Assembly: GCA_022447825.1 (NCBI GenBank) | Contig: JAKUTY010000008.1 | Coordinates: 1 to 61,716 of the forward strand | Source of the DNA: SAR202 cluster bacterium | Lineage (GTDB): Bacteria > Chloroflexota > Dehalococcoidia > Lucifugimonadales > UBA826 | Length of the DNA stretch: 61,716 nucleotides | Direction: 5' to 3' | Shown: piece by piece, positions 17,309-26,921 of the stretch | Position numbering within the stretch: the stretch's first letter is position 1 | Layout: every line of letters begins with the position of its first letter | The notes under the pieces: model-generated | Told to the model about the DNA's origin: nothing | Database searches by the model: none | Seen by the model: only the letters and a program-made list of their open reading frames with translations | Position numbers and translations under genes: made by a program

Positions 17309-18064
17309 ATGGATATTAACTTCACATCATTAGATATAGTGCTTCCTGTTTTAGATGAAGAAAGAACTATAGAGTCATCTATAAGAAAATTAGTGACTTT
17401 TTCTGAACATTTTTTAATCAATTATCAATGGAAAATAATTGTAGCTGATAATGGTTCAACAGATATGACTCCTGAAATTGTACAAAAATTATCTAGTCAA
17501 TTTGAAAATGTTAGTTATTTTAGATTGGATCAAAAAGGAAGAGGAAGAGCATTAAAAACTGTTTGGTCTTCTAGTGATAGTGATTTAATGTCATATATGG
17601 ATGTAGATTTGTCTACTGATTTAAACGTTTTGACCGAACTTTTAGAAAGTGTGAAAAAATTAGATTGCTCAATAGCTGTGGGGTCTAGGCTACTTAAATC
17701 TTCTAATGTCATAGGAAGAAGTATTAAACGAGGATTTATTTCTAGATGTTATAGTTTCTTGTTTCGTACTATGTTTTTAGTTTCATTTAAAGACGCACAA
17801 TGCGGATTTAAAGTTATTTCTAGAGAAGCAGCTGATCAATTGTTACCTTACGTGAAAGATACAGGCTGGTTTTTTGATACGGAGCTATTAATTATGGCTG
17901 AAAAAACCAATTTTAAAGTTAAAGAATTTCCTGTTCGATGGATAGATGATCCTAATAGTAGTGTGAAAATAATATCGACTGCTTGGAAAGATATCAAAGG
18001 ATTAATAAGAATGAGGTTTGGTGGGCTTCGTTTTGTTAAAAACCAATTAACAAAATTTGATTAG
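17309..18064 (+). CDS. Family 2 glycosyltransferase (dolichyl-phosphate sugar synthase-like)
   Basis: 251 residues, GT-A fold. DIVLPVLDEERTIESSI at the N-terminus, VADNGSTDMTPEI, KGRGRALKTVW and YMDVDLSTDL with the DxD metal site match polyprenyl-/dolichyl-phosphate glucose or mannose synthases. FKDAQCGFKVISREAA and WFFDTELLI are also characteristic. It has no C-terminal membrane segment, so it probably attaches to the membrane peripherally. Starts 2 bp after purH. Sugar donor and acceptor are unknown. Confidence 0.88.
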   Translation: MDINFTSLDIVLPVLDEERTIESSIRKLVTFSEHFLINYQWKIIVADNGSTDMTPEIVQKLSSQFENVSYFRLDQKGRGRALKTVWSSSDSDLMSYMDVDLSTDLNVLTELLESVKKLDCSIAVGSRLLKSSNVIGRSIKRGFISRCYSFLFRTMFLVSFKDAQCGFKVISREAADQLLPYVKDTGWFFDTELLIMAEKTNFKVKEFPVRWIDDPNSSVKIISTAWKDIKGLIRMRFGGLRFVKNQLTKFD

Positions 18065-18129
18065 ATTGCACCTAATATATCCTGAGAGTAAAATATCCCT
18101 CTAATAATTTTTTAGGAATTTATAAATTT

Positions 18130-19149
18130 ATGACTACACCTCCTTTTGAAATACGACCTTCTGTCATTAAAGGTGATCCTGCAGATACCTATTTGCATTG
18201 GACTAAGGAAATTATGCGTCTAGAATCTGTAAACCCTAAAGTTTTATTAGATTTTTCTGCTGCTCGAGATGGGATTTTATGTGGGATTGAGGAAGTAAAA
18301 GCTTTGCTTGGTAATGTTTTACCTAGTTCTGAAAATGATTCTGATTCTGAAGTTGAAGTCTGGGGCTTAGAGGAAGGAGAGGAATTTAAAGCAGGTGAAC
18401 CAATTCTGAGAATTATTTGTAATTATGCTTCAGTTGCTTTGTATGAAACTAGTATTTGTGGAATTTTGTCATCCTGTATAGCTTGGGCTACTGCAGCAAA
18501 AGAATGCGTTGATGCTGCAGAGAATACTGCAGCTATTATTTCACATGGTGCTCGTCATATTCATCCTAATGTAGCCCATCTTTTAGATTATGCCTCAGTC
18601 ATAGGAGGATGTTCTTCAGTTTCAACTAATTTAGGTTCTAAGACTGCAGGAAGATCTCCAGTAGGAAATATGCCTCATAGTTTACCCTTAATTTTTGGGA
18701 ATACGGTAGATGCAGCTGTTGCCTTTGATAAACATTTGGGAGTCGAAGTTCAAAGAATTGTTGTTGTAGATACTTTTCACGATGAAGCAGAAGAATCATT
18801 GAATGTAGCAGAAGTATTAAGGGATAAATTACGCGGCGTCCGCTTGGATACTCCTATAGAAAGAGGTGGAGTTACTCCTACTATGGTCTTGGAAGTAAGA
18901 AATAAGTTAGACCAAATGAATTTCCAGCACGTAGAAATTTATGTCAGTGGGGGATTTAACCCAGAAAAAATTAAGCAATTTACTGATTTAAATATACCAG
19001 TCCATGGATACTTAGTTGGAAGTTATATTTCAAGTGCCTCCCCTAATGATGTTCGTGCAGATTTATTAGAAATTGAAGACAAAATAGTTTCTAAAAGAGG
19101 TAGGTTACCTGGTAGATTAGCAAGCCCTAGGCTTGAAAGATTAATTTAA
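18130..19149 (+). CDS. pncB: Nicotinate phosphoribosyltransferase (short form)
   Basis: Makes nicotinate mononucleotide from nicotinate and PRPP in NAD salvage. 339 residues, close to the compact archaeal/Thermoplasma-type enzyme rather than the 400-plus-residue E. coli PncB. Visible: LYETSICGILSS, SHGARHIHPNVAHLLDYAS (family active-site histidine region), GTxAxS-type phosphate site degenerate as NMPHSLPLIFG, VVVDTFHDEAEES and YVSGGFNPEKI. Quinolinate phosphoribosyltransferase shares the fold but the RHIHP segment favours this call. 65-bp upstream gap without a clear promoter; 12 bp before cimA. Confidence 0.85.
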   Translation: MTTPPFEIRPSVIKGDPADTYLHWTKEIMRLESVNPKVLLDFSAARDGILCGIEEVKALLGNVLPSSENDSDSEVEVWGLEEGEEFKAGEPILRIICNYASVALYETSICGILSSCIAWATAAKECVDAAENTAAIISHGARHIHPNVAHLLDYASVIGGCSSVSTNLGSKTAGRSPVGNMPHSLPLIFGNTVDAAVAFDKHLGVEVQRIVVVDTFHDEAEESLNVAEVLRDKLRGVRLDTPIERGGVTPTMVLEVRNKLDQMNFQHVEIYVSGGFNPEKIKQFTDLNIPVHGYLVGSYISSASPNDVRADLLEIEDKIVSKRGRLPGRLASPRLERLI

Positions 19150-19161
19150 CGTGGATTTTTA

Positions 19162-20736
19162 ATGTCTTTGATTCAACTTTATGACACTACATTAAGGGAT
19201 GGAGCTCAATATGAGGGTATATCATTTTCTGTAGAAGATAAAATTAACATTCTCAAAAAATTGGATGAATTAGGTGTGCATTTTGTTGAGGGAGGATGGC
19301 CTGGTTCAAATCCTAAAGATGCTGAGTTCTTTAAACTCGCTCAATCAGTAAATCTGAACCATTCAATATTGACAGCATTTGGTTCTACTAGACGCGCAGG
19401 AATTGATGTGAAAGATGATCCACAGATTCAAAGTTTATTAGACTCTCAGGTTTCAGTAATTACTTTAGTAGGAAAAAGTTGGGATTTGCATGTGACTGAA
19501 ATTTTGGAAACAACTTTAGAAGAAAATTTATCAATGATTAAAGATTCTATACAGTTTTTACGGAAAAATAATAAAAGAGTCTTCTTTGATGCAGAACATT
19601 TTTTTGATGGTTATAAAAAAAATCCTGAATATGCAATGGATGTAATTTCTGTAGCGGCCGAAGCCGGTGCAGAATGTGTAGTTTTGTGTGACACTAATGG
19701 AGGGGCTATTCCTAGCGAAATTTCTTCTATTATTTCTATGATTTCTGATCAATTTGATGTGCATTTGGGAATTCACACTCATAATGATACTGACATGGCA
19801 GTCGCTTCAGCTTTAGCAGCGCTAGATTGTGGAGCAATTCAAGTCCAAGGTACTATAAATGGGTATGGGGAAAGATGTGGAAATGCGAATTTAATTTCAT
19901 TAATCGCTAATTTGAAATTGAAAAAAAATATAAATTGCATTTCAGATCAACAGCTTGAAAAACTATCTGAAATTTCACGTTATGTAGCTGAAATTGCTAA
20001 TATGCCATCTATATCTAACCAACCTTTTGTGGGATCTACTGCCTTTGCGCATAAAGGCGGATTGCATGCATCTGCTGTACAAAAAGTTGAAGATAGCTAT
20101 CAGCATGTTTCACCCCAAACAGTTGGGAATGAGAAACGAGTATTGGTTTCTGAATTGTCGGGTAAAAGTAATATTTTGTGGAAAACTCAAGAACGGCTTG
20201 GCATTAGTATTGAACCGTCAAAAGCTACTGAATTATTAACTCTAATTAAAGAAAAAGAGAACCAAGGTTATCAATATGAGGGTGCTGAAGCATCATTTGA
20301 ACTATTGGTATTAAGGACATTACCAAAATATTTTTCACCTTTTAATTTGGTGGATTTTATGACAATTATTGAAAAGAAAAATGAGGCTATTTTAAAAATT
20401 TCTTCTCAAGTGATGGTTAAAGTAGAAGTTGATGGCAAACAAATGCATACGGCTTCAGACGGTGATGGGCCAGTTAATGCTTTAGATAATGCTCTTCGAA
20501 AAGCTTTATTACAATTTTATCCTGAAATCAGTAATGTACGTTTAAATGACTATAAAGTTCGTGTAGTAGACCAGCAATCAGGTACAGGCTCTATTGTCAG
20601 AGTGTTAATTGAATCAACTGATGGAGAACAAACCTGGACTACAGTTGGCTCTTCTGAAAACATTATTGAAGCTAGTTGGATAGCCTTATCAGATAGTTTA
20701 GAGTGGTGGTTACTGAAAAGAAAAGGGAATTTCTAA
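19162..20736 (+). CDS. cimA: (R)-citramalate synthase
   Basis: Condenses pyruvate and acetyl-CoA to citramalate, the threonine-independent route to isoleucine. 524 residues: a TIM barrel opening with LYDTTLRDGAQYEGISFS, FDAEHFFDGYK and VVLCDTNGG as in CimA, the metal-binding GIHTHNDTDMA, and YGERCGNANL. A linker leads to a C-terminal LeuA-type allosteric domain (about 395-515) with DNALRKALLQFYP and VRVLIES. The FFDGYK stretch separates it from 2-isopropylmalate and homocitrate synthases. Its 3' end overlaps the convergent MTHFR gene by 27 bp. Confidence 0.93.
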   Translation: MSLIQLYDTTLRDGAQYEGISFSVEDKINILKKLDELGVHFVEGGWPGSNPKDAEFFKLAQSVNLNHSILTAFGSTRRAGIDVKDDPQIQSLLDSQVSVITLVGKSWDLHVTEILETTLEENLSMIKDSIQFLRKNNKRVFFDAEHFFDGYKKNPEYAMDVISVAAEAGAECVVLCDTNGGAIPSEISSIISMISDQFDVHLGIHTHNDTDMAVASALAALDCGAIQVQGTINGYGERCGNANLISLIANLKLKKNINCISDQQLEKLSEISRYVAEIANMPSISNQPFVGSTAFAHKGGLHASAVQKVEDSYQHVSPQTVGNEKRVLVSELSGKSNILWKTQERLGISIEPSKATELLTLIKEKENQGYQYEGAEASFELLVLRTLPKYFSPFNLVDFMTIIEKKNEAILKISSQVMVKVEVDGKQMHTASDGDGPVNALDNALRKALLQFYPEISNVRLNDYKVRVVDQQSGTGSIVRVLIESTDGEQTWTTVGSSENIIEASWIALSDSLEWWLLKRKGNF

Positions 20737-21606
20737 TCTTTCTATTAATTCTAAAATCGACTTGTAGTTATTGAATGGAGGGATGTAATACATTCCAGAA
20801 ATTTTTCCTTTGAGTTGATTAACTAAGCTAGAACTAATTTCTAACCCAGTTTTTATGGGAGATTTAGAAGATTCCATTAAGTTCATAGTATGATTATCTA
20901 TATTGATTCCAGGCACATTTTTTTGTAAGAATTCAGCATTTTTAATGCTTCTAAGGGGTAAGACGCCTATTATTAAAGGGATTGGAAATTCTCCAATTAT
21001 GTCCAAAATATCTAGTAATGTTTTTGATGAATAAAAAGGCTGAGTAAGTAGAAAATCTGCACCTGATTCAACTTTTAGTCTTAGGTTTTCCATTTCTTTT
21101 TCTAGATTTTTTGTAGATGGATTAAATGCAGCTCCTTTAAAAAAATTAGATGATGATTTCAATTTTGCCCCATTAATTGATAGGCCATTATTAAAATTTT
21201 TCATCAATTTCAAGGCAGAGTTGGGAGTTAAATCCGAAAAAGTTGAATTAATAAATGGAGAATCTTTTTTAGGCTTATCTCCCATCACAGAGAAAATATT
21301 TTTGATTCCTAAAGCATGGGCTCCCATTAAGTCTGAATGAAGAGATAATAAATTTCTATGCCTTACAGCAATATGCATAATTGTTTCTATATTAAATTCA
21401 TTTTGAATTAATGATGAAATTGCTAAAGGGCTCATTCTTCCTTGCGCTCTAGCGGTGTCTGTGACATTTAGGGCATCAATTTTTTGTGTTTTTATGAAAT
21501 CAAATTTTGGGAAAAATGATTTTAAGTCAAACTCATCCGGTGGGCTTACTTCCATAGTGATGACAAATTTTTTGTCAGTTAATTTTTGTTTGAAATTTGA
21601 TTCCAT
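20710..21606 (-). CDS. metF: Methylenetetrahydrofolate reductase family protein
   Basis: 298-residue flavoprotein TIM barrel reducing 5,10-methylene-THF to 5-methyl-THF. Motifs: ITMEVSPPDEFD near the N-terminus (equivalent of the EFFPP region), NVTDTARAQGRMSP, FSVMGDKPK, GAAFNPSTKNLEKEMENLRLKVESGADFLLTQPFYS and PLIIGVLPLRS. The pattern is nearer to the reductase half of the BHMT-MTHFR fusion type than to E. coli MetF; electron donor not predictable. It is 8 bp downstream of tilS on the minus strand and overlaps cimA tail-to-tail. Confidence 0.88.
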   Translation of the reverse strand: MESNFKQKLTDKKFVITMEVSPPDEFDLKSFFPKFDFIKTQKIDALNVTDTARAQGRMSPLAISSLIQNEFNIETIMHIAVRHRNLLSLHSDLMGAHALGIKNIFSVMGDKPKKDSPFINSTFSDLTPNSALKLMKNFNNGLSINGAKLKSSSNFFKGAAFNPSTKNLEKEMENLRLKVESGADFLLTQPFYSSKTLLDILDIIGEFPIPLIIGVLPLRSIKNAEFLQKNVPGINIDNHTMNLMESSKSPIKTGLEISSSLVNQLKGKISGMYYIPPFNNYKSILELIERLEIPFSFQ

Positions 21607-21614
21607 AATTTGCG

Positions 21615-23048
21615 TCAGGTGTTTGTTTGTAATTGAAAGTTGATTTTTAGGGTTTCTTGTTCGTCAGATGTTTTTGCTAATTCTGAAGTGCGCCATCCTA
21701 CAACCCATAATATTTCATCTTTTTCATTTACTAATAAAGGTATGCGATCCCTTAGTGATTGAGGGATTTTTTGATCTACCATGTAATCTTGAATTTTTTT
21801 ATGATTAGTCATTCCTGAAGGTAAAAACTTATCACCTTTTTTGCGTTTTCTTACATACAGGTGATTGTTTTTAGAATTATATTTTATATAAGCAATATTA
21901 CTAGATGGATTTTCACAGTTGAATGGTTTTTTTGGGGAAGTTGTAGTGATTTGCCAATTATTTATAATAGTTGTGCCCGGTATATTAATACTGAATATTT
22001 TGTCTATTTCAGGGAATAAAGAATCAGGATTTTTATTTGTAGTAATTATTAATTGATCGTACTGTTTTATTGCGGTGAGGTTTTTTGGCAGTTGTATTTT
22101 TTTTCCTGTTCCGCCTTTTATTAAGCTTTCAATCATTTTGATATGAATCATTTCTATATCTTGGTGATTGTCAGTCAGTTGAGTAAATGAATGTTTAATT
22201 ACTCTAAATAGAATAGCAGGCGATAAGTCTAGTAACTTTTGTGTTTTGAAGGCAATTTGATTTTGAGTGATTTCAGATATTTCATTAAATTGATTTTTTG
22301 CAAATTCTTCTAAAAAAATTAAATCGTATTTTACTGACTCACTTAATCTATGTAGGCTTTTCTTGATTTCTGGATTATAAGTTTCTAATTGGGGCATTAA
22401 AGAATGCCTAATAGAATTTCTAGTATGTTTTGTAGAATAGTTCGTCGCATCTATATGGAAATTGATATTTTTTTCAGATAGGTATTTTAAAATATCTTGG
22501 CGAGAAGTACCCAGAAGAGGTCTGTAAATATTTATCTCTTGATTGTCAATTTTTCTTTTAGATATTTCATTCATACCCCTAATTCCATCTAATCCTGAAC
22601 CTCTTAGAATATGTAAAATTATAGTTTCTGCTTGGTCATCTATATGGTGTCCCAATGCTACTAAACTAGTATTAAAATGATTTGATGTATCAAATAGAAA
22701 TTTGTGTCTTTCTATTCTGGCTATATTTTCTAAAGAAGATGATTCGTTTTTAACAATTTCATTTAAGTTTATTTGTTTTGTTACGAAAGGGATTTTCAAT
22801 TCGCTGAATTTTTTTTCAACAAATTTTTGGTCATTTGAAGAATCGGTTGATCTTAACCCATGATTTAAATGAGCTCCAAAAATTGAAAGATCATATTTAT
22901 CTTTCATATCGTTTAGTGAATGTAGTAAAGCTACTGAATCTGGCCCGCCGGAAACCCCTACAAGTATTCTAAATTTGTTGAGCTTGTTTGATTCTATTGA
23001 TTTTGCAATTATCTTATTTAGATCGAAATTTGAATTCATTTTGGACAT
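21615..23048 (-). CDS. tilS: tRNA(Ile)-lysidine synthase
   Basis: Modifies C34 of the CAU tRNA-Ile to lysidine so that it reads AUA. 477 residues. The PP-loop SGGPDS is at 33-38 (VGVSGGPDSVALL), followed by AHLNHGLR and the GHHIDDQAETIILHILRGSGLDGIRGM segment diagnostic of TilS. The C-terminal TilS domains are present (KKGDKFLPSGMTNHKKIQDYM, VVGWRTSELA). Start ATG at 23048, 4 bp after the CorC-type gene, so both are likely in one transcript. Confidence 0.96.
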   Translation of the reverse strand: MSKMNSNFDLNKIIAKSIESNKLNKFRILVGVSGGPDSVALLHSLNDMKDKYDLSIFGAHLNHGLRSTDSSNDQKFVEKKFSELKIPFVTKQINLNEIVKNESSSLENIARIERHKFLFDTSNHFNTSLVALGHHIDDQAETIILHILRGSGLDGIRGMNEISKRKIDNQEINIYRPLLGTSRQDILKYLSEKNINFHIDATNYSTKHTRNSIRHSLMPQLETYNPEIKKSLHRLSESVKYDLIFLEEFAKNQFNEISEITQNQIAFKTQKLLDLSPAILFRVIKHSFTQLTDNHQDIEMIHIKMIESLIKGGTGKKIQLPKNLTAIKQYDQLIITTNKNPDSLFPEIDKIFSINIPGTTIINNWQITTTSPKKPFNCENPSSNIAYIKYNSKNNHLYVRKRKKGDKFLPSGMTNHKKIQDYMVDQKIPQSLRDRIPLLVNEKDEILWVVGWRTSELAKTSDEQETLKINFQLQTNT

Positions 23049-23052
23049 GTAA

Positions 23053-24351
23053 TTAATTAGTTGATTGATTTTCAGGTAACTGATCCATGTTGGAAGTTCT
23101 TGTAATTAATATTGAATCGATTCTTAATTGGTCCATACTAATAATTTCGAATGTTAAGTTCTCGAATATAAATTTATCTCCTGTCTTAGGTATTTCTCCA
23201 AGTGTTGATAATACAAAACCTGCAATAGTTTCATATTCTCCATCTGGTAAATTTAAATTTAATTCAGAGTTCACTTCATTTATATCCATGCCTCCCTCTA
23301 TTTGGAAACTGTTATGACTAATACTTTCATATTCTTCTTCTAACGATTGCCCCTCTTCTGCAACTTTTCCAACGATAGCCTCTGTTAATCTTTTTAATGT
23401 TACTAATCCTGCGATCCCTCCATACTCATCTAAGCAAATAGCCATTTGATTACCTGTTAAACGTAATTCTTCGAATAAATCTGATGCTAACTTTGTTTCA
23501 GGCACAAAATATGCATCTCTAATAATTTCAGTTACAGAGTCTTGAAAATTGATTCCTTCTAAGGATAAAACTCTCAAAACATCTTTTGTGGAAATGATTC
23601 CTATGATGTTTTCATTATTTTCTTTGTGAATCGGAAACCGGGTATGAGAATTTGATTGATAAATTTTTAAAAAGTCTGAAAGAGTCGAACCTTTTTCTAT
23701 TGAAATAATTTCTATTCTTGGTGTCATAACTTCTTTGACTTGAATGTCGCTGAATCTAAATACATTTTCTACCATCTCAGCTTCAGTTGCTTCAACAGTT
23801 CCTTCTGCTTCACCTAAATCAATTAATGATAATATTTCTCCTTCAGTGACACCTTCTTCCTTTTCGTTATCTTGACCAAAAATAGATTGGGTAATTTGAG
23901 ATAACCATTGAAGTAGAATAGTAATTGGAAATAGTGATGTTTCAAAAATTTTGAGAGGTTTTGCAAATAAAAAAGATGTCTTTTCGGCATTTTTAACTGC
24001 AATACTTTTCGGGATTATTTCACCAAATATTAAGAGCAGAACTGTTCCTATGCCTATTGCAACTGGTATAGCTAATGTAGAACTGTCTTGCATTAAATCT
24101 ACACATAAAGCGGTAATCAAGGCGCTTAGTGCTACATTTACAAGATTGTTACCTAGCAAAATTGTTGATAAAAGTCTTTCAGTGTTATTTACCATTTCTG
24201 AAATTCTTTTAGCACCGGGAATTTTATTACTCACTAAATAAGATAATCTAGTTTTTTGTAAAGATAAGAAAGCAGCTTCAGAGCTGGAAAAAAAGGCAGA
24301 TAAAATTAAAAATATACCTATGAGGATTATTCTTAATAAGTCTCCGTCCAT
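23053..24351 (-). CDS. CNNM/CorC-HlyC family membrane protein with CBS pair
   Basis: 432 residues. N-terminal DUF21/CNNM membrane domain (about 1-165) with three to four helices and FFSSSEAAFLSLQKTRL, then a CBS pair (VMTPRIEIISIEKGS ... RFPIHKENNENIIGIISTKDVL and a second CBS with ICLDEYGGIAGLVTLKRL), then a C-terminal CorC/HlyC transporter-associated domain (about 345-420). Members are linked to magnesium transport or efflux; older names say hemolysin. On the minus strand, a palindrome ATCTTATAAGAT lies about 30 bp upstream. Confidence 0.92.
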   Translation of the reverse strand: MDGDLLRIILIGIFLILSAFFSSSEAAFLSLQKTRLSYLVSNKIPGAKRISEMVNNTERLLSTILLGNNLVNVALSALITALCVDLMQDSSTLAIPVAIGIGTVLLLIFGEIIPKSIAVKNAEKTSFLFAKPLKIFETSLFPITILLQWLSQITQSIFGQDNEKEEGVTEGEILSLIDLGEAEGTVEATEAEMVENVFRFSDIQVKEVMTPRIEIISIEKGSTLSDFLKIYQSNSHTRFPIHKENNENIIGIISTKDVLRVLSLEGINFQDSVTEIIRDAYFVPETKLASDLFEELRLTGNQMAICLDEYGGIAGLVTLKRLTEAIVGKVAEEGQSLEEEYESISHNSFQIEGGMDINEVNSELNLNLPDGEYETIAGFVLSTLGEIPKTGDKFIFENLTFEIISMDQLRIDSILITRTSNMDQLPENQSTN

Positions 24352-24406
24352 TTTTTGGTTTTCTCCTATAAGAAATTTATCTTATAAGATACCATGACTT
24401 AAAAAT

Positions 24407-24886
24407 TTATATGTTTTTTTCTGTCAATTTTTTTATTGCTAACCTAGTTGTCGAAATATTAAAACCCTTTCTTCTTAAAAAAGATTCTAGTTTTTTTTCC
24501 ATTAGTTTTTTAGGTAAATTTGATAGAGACCGTATTTTTTTAAATCCAGCGTTATACGCATTTTCGTCATTATCAATTTCTGATAAAGCGATATTAATAT
24601 TTGAACTTGAAATTCCTTTTTGTTCTAGCTCGTATCTTATGTAATTTTCGCTTTTTTGATTAGATAAAGTTCTAGAAGTTACCCATAATTTTGCGAATTT
24701 CAAATCATCTAATAGTTTTTCCTTTTTTAGATTATTGACAACATTTTCCACAATATCTTCATCGAACATTAATGCAAGTTTATTTTCTACCTCTGTTGTA
24801 CTTCTTGGTCTGTAGCTTATGAAATTATTTGCTTTTTTTAATGCTAACTTTGTTTTATCATTCTTCTCTTTTAATTGATTATTCAT
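24407..24886 (-). CDS. recX: Regulatory protein RecX
   Basis: Binds RecA filaments and restrains recombination. 159 residues with three RecX helical repeats: [48 protein letters not shown] and a third around [11 protein letters not shown] ... [11 protein letters not shown]. Basic and helical overall. The start overlaps the recA stop by 8 bp, the common recA-recX arrangement, so both are expressed together. Confidence 0.93.
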   Translation of the reverse strand: MNNQLKEKNDKTKLALKKANNFISYRPRSTTEVENKLALMFDEDIVENVVNNLKKEKLLDDLKFAKLWVTSRTLSNQKSENYIRYELEQKGISSSNINIALSEIDNDENAYNAGFKKIRSLSNLPKKLMEKKLESFLRRKGFNISTTRLAIKKLTEKNI

Positions 24887-25925
24887 CTATTGTTACATCT
24901 TCTTCTGTTGATGGAATTACCACATCATTTAATGTGTCTGGTGTGAATGAGTTTTCTACTAATTCTTCAATTTCATCTGTTAATACTGGATTTTCTTTTA
25001 AGAATACCTTCGCTTGTTGTCTACCTCTTCCTATTTGTATTTCACCGAATGAATAAAATGCTCCGCTTTTCTTAACTATGTTACTTGCTACTGCTAAATC
25101 CAATAAATCGCCCTCTTTACTAATTCCTTCATTAAACATTATGTCAAATTCTGCTGTTTTAAACGGTGCAGCTACTTTGTTTTTTACTACTCTTGCTCTC
25201 ACTCTATTCCCTATTATGTCTGTTCCTTGTTTTAAGGATTCTATTCTTCTCAAATCTATTCTTACTGAGCTTGCAAATTTTAATGCCCTTCCTCCAGGTG
25301 TTACTTCTGGGCTTCCCCAAAACACCCCTACCTTTTCTCTAATTTGATTTATAAATATTACTGCTGTTCCGGATTTACTTATTGACGCTGTGAGTTTCCT
25401 TAATGCTTGTGACATTAATCTTGCTTGTAATCCTACGTGCGAATCTCCCATGTCCCCTTCTAATTCCGCTTTTGGTACCATTGCTGCTACGCTATCTATT
25501 ACGACTACGTCTACTGCATTGCTTTTAACTAAGTATTCACATATTTCTAGTGCTTGTTCAGCCGTGTCTGGCTGACTGATCAGTAGGTTTTCTATATCTA
25601 CACCACATCTTCCTGCATAACTTGGATCTAACGCATGCTCTGCATCTATATATGCCGCTGTCCCGTTATCTCTTTGTGCTGAGGCCATGATGTGATAGGT
25701 TAGTGTTGATTTTCCTGATGATTCTGCACCATATATCTCTGTCACTCTTCCTTTAGGTATTCCCCCAACTCCTAGTGCTGCATTTAGTGATGGTGACCCT
25801 GTTTGGATAGACTCTACTGTTACGTCTTGGCTATCCCCTAACTTCATTAGAGTGCCTTTACCAAAATGTTTATCAATTTGACTTATTGCTAAGTCTATAG
25901 CTTTATTTTTGTCATCTTGATTCAT
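24879..25925 (-). CDS. recA: Recombinase RecA
   Basis: ATP-dependent strand-exchange recombinase and SOS co-protease. 348 residues: Walker [10 protein letters not shown] at 66-74, Walker [13 protein letters not shown], loop 1 [41 protein letters not shown] and an acidic C-terminal tail. ATG start with a strong GGGAGG site. Two LexA-box-like sequences in inverted orientation lie about 70-110 bp upstream. Confidence 0.98.
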   Translation of the reverse strand: MNQDDKNKAIDLAISQIDKHFGKGTLMKLGDSQDVTVESIQTGSPSLNAALGVGGIPKGRVTEIYGAESSGKSTLTYHIMASAQRDNGTAAYIDAEHALDPSYAGRCGVDIENLLISQPDTAEQALEICEYLVKSNAVDVVVIDSVAAMVPKAELEGDMGDSHVGLQARLMSQALRKLTASISKSGTAVIFINQIREKVGVFWGSPEVTPGGRALKFASSVRIDLRRIESLKQGTDIIGNRVRARVVKNKVAAPFKTAEFDIMFNEGISKEGDLLDLAVASNIVKKSGAFYSFGEIQIGRGRQQAKVFLKENPVLTDEIEELVENSFTPDTLNDVVIPSTEEDVTIDE

Positions 25926-25992
25926 TGGTACCTCCCAATTTTATTAATTTTTCAATCTCTAAACACACTAGCATATGAAAAATTAAAAGTAA

Positions 25993-26036
25993 ACACATTT
26001 GTTCTAATGATTTTTTCTAGTTTAGAACAAACGTAT
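25993..26036. promoter_or_regulatory. Inverted pair of LexA-box-like sites upstream of recA
   Basis: Two 12-mers face away from each other. Minus strand 26004-25993 reads GAACAAATGTGT and plus strand 26025-26036 reads GAACAAACGTAT. Each matches the B. subtilis-type SOS consensus GAACRNRYGTTY except at one position. The shared part TTAGAACAAA also makes a perfect 10-bp inverted repeat (25998-26007 and 26022-26031, 14-base loop), so a weak sucD terminator is an alternative reading. A possible minus-strand promoter (TTTACT, 17 bp, TAGTGT) overlaps the recA-proximal site. Confidence 0.45.
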
Positions 26037-26911
26037 TACCCGAGAGCTTCTTGAAGTGTTTTTCCAATGTATGCAGGTCCTGGGATAATTGACACTCCTG
26101 CAGAGGATAATGCCTTTATTTTTTCTTCTGCTTTTCCTGCTGATCCTGTGATAATAGCTCCTGCGTGCCCCATTCTTTTACCCTGTGGTGCACTTTGCCC
26201 CACAATCAAAGCTGCTACTGGTTTTGTGACGTGGTTTTTAATGAATTCTGCAGCTTCTTGTTCCTTGCTTCCTCCAATTTCTCCTATCATAACGATACTG
26301 TCTGTATCAGGATCTTTTTCAAATTTTTCTAAAATGTCTATGAATGTAACTCCTGAGACAGGGTCTCCTCCTATTCCAACACAAGTTGATTGTCCTATTC
26401 CTAATTCTGTGAGTTGACCGACTGCTTCATATGTTAATGTTCCGCTTCTTGACACTACTCCTGTTTTCCCAGGCATATGTATGTGTCCTGGCATAATTCC
26501 CATTTTAAAATTTTCCCCTGGTGAAATTATTCCGGGGCAATTTGGTCCAATTAATGTAACGTCTTTATCTTTTAAGTATCTGACAACCTGAATACTGTCT
26601 TGAACAGGTATTCCTTCCGTAATGCAGGCTATGACTTTTATCCCTGCATCTATTGATTCTACAATTGCATCTGAAGCAAAGGCGGGTGGAACAAAAATTA
26701 ATGAAGCATCAGCTTTTGTTTTTTCAACTGCCTGCTTGACTGTGTCAAAAATGGGAACGGAATCGTTAAAGTTTTGTCCCCCTTTTCCAGGTGTTACTCC
26801 TGCAACAAGGTTTGCTCCGTATTCAGCAGACCTGGCAGCATGGTAACTACCTTCTTTGCCTGTAATTCCTTGAACTAATAATTTTGTGTTTTTATCTACT
26901 AAAATGCTCAT
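26036..26911 (-). CDS. sucD: Succinate-CoA ligase, alpha subunit
   Basis: Alpha subunit of succinyl-CoA synthetase in the TCA cycle. 291 residues: CoA-binding Rossmann domain ([20 protein letters not shown]), central [12 protein letters not shown] and [10 protein letters not shown], and the phosphorylated active-site histidine H249 in [10 protein letters not shown]. Follows sucC by 10 bp on the minus strand. Its stop codon touches one of the LexA-like sites. Confidence 0.97.
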   Translation of the reverse strand: MSILVDKNTKLLVQGITGKEGSYHAARSAEYGANLVAGVTPGKGGQNFNDSVPIFDTVKQAVEKTKADASLIFVPPAFASDAIVESIDAGIKVIACITEGIPVQDSIQVVRYLKDKDVTLIGPNCPGIISPGENFKMGIMPGHIHMPGKTGVVSRSGTLTYEAVGQLTELGIGQSTCVGIGGDPVSGVTFIDILEKFEKDPDTDSIVMIGEIGGSKEQEAAEFIKNHVTKPVAALIVGQSAPQGKRMGHAGAIITGSAGKAEEKIKALSSAGVSIIPGPAYIGKTLQEALG

Positions 26912-26921
26912 TTCATATCCA

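Noticed and set aside
18065-18129. Possible riboswitch or NAD-regulatory site before the nicotinate phosphoribosyltransferase gene
   Set aside because: Only 65 bp, AT-rich, with short imperfect repeats and no recognisable aptamer or operator.
19994-20239. 81-codon plus-strand frame inside cimA
   Set aside because: Alternative frame of a well-conserved gene with no ribosome site or recognisable motif.
24379-24390. Palindrome ATCTTATAAGAT upstream of the CorC-type gene
   Set aside because: A 12-bp AT-rich palindrome is expected by chance at this composition; no second copy or promoter geometry supports a role.
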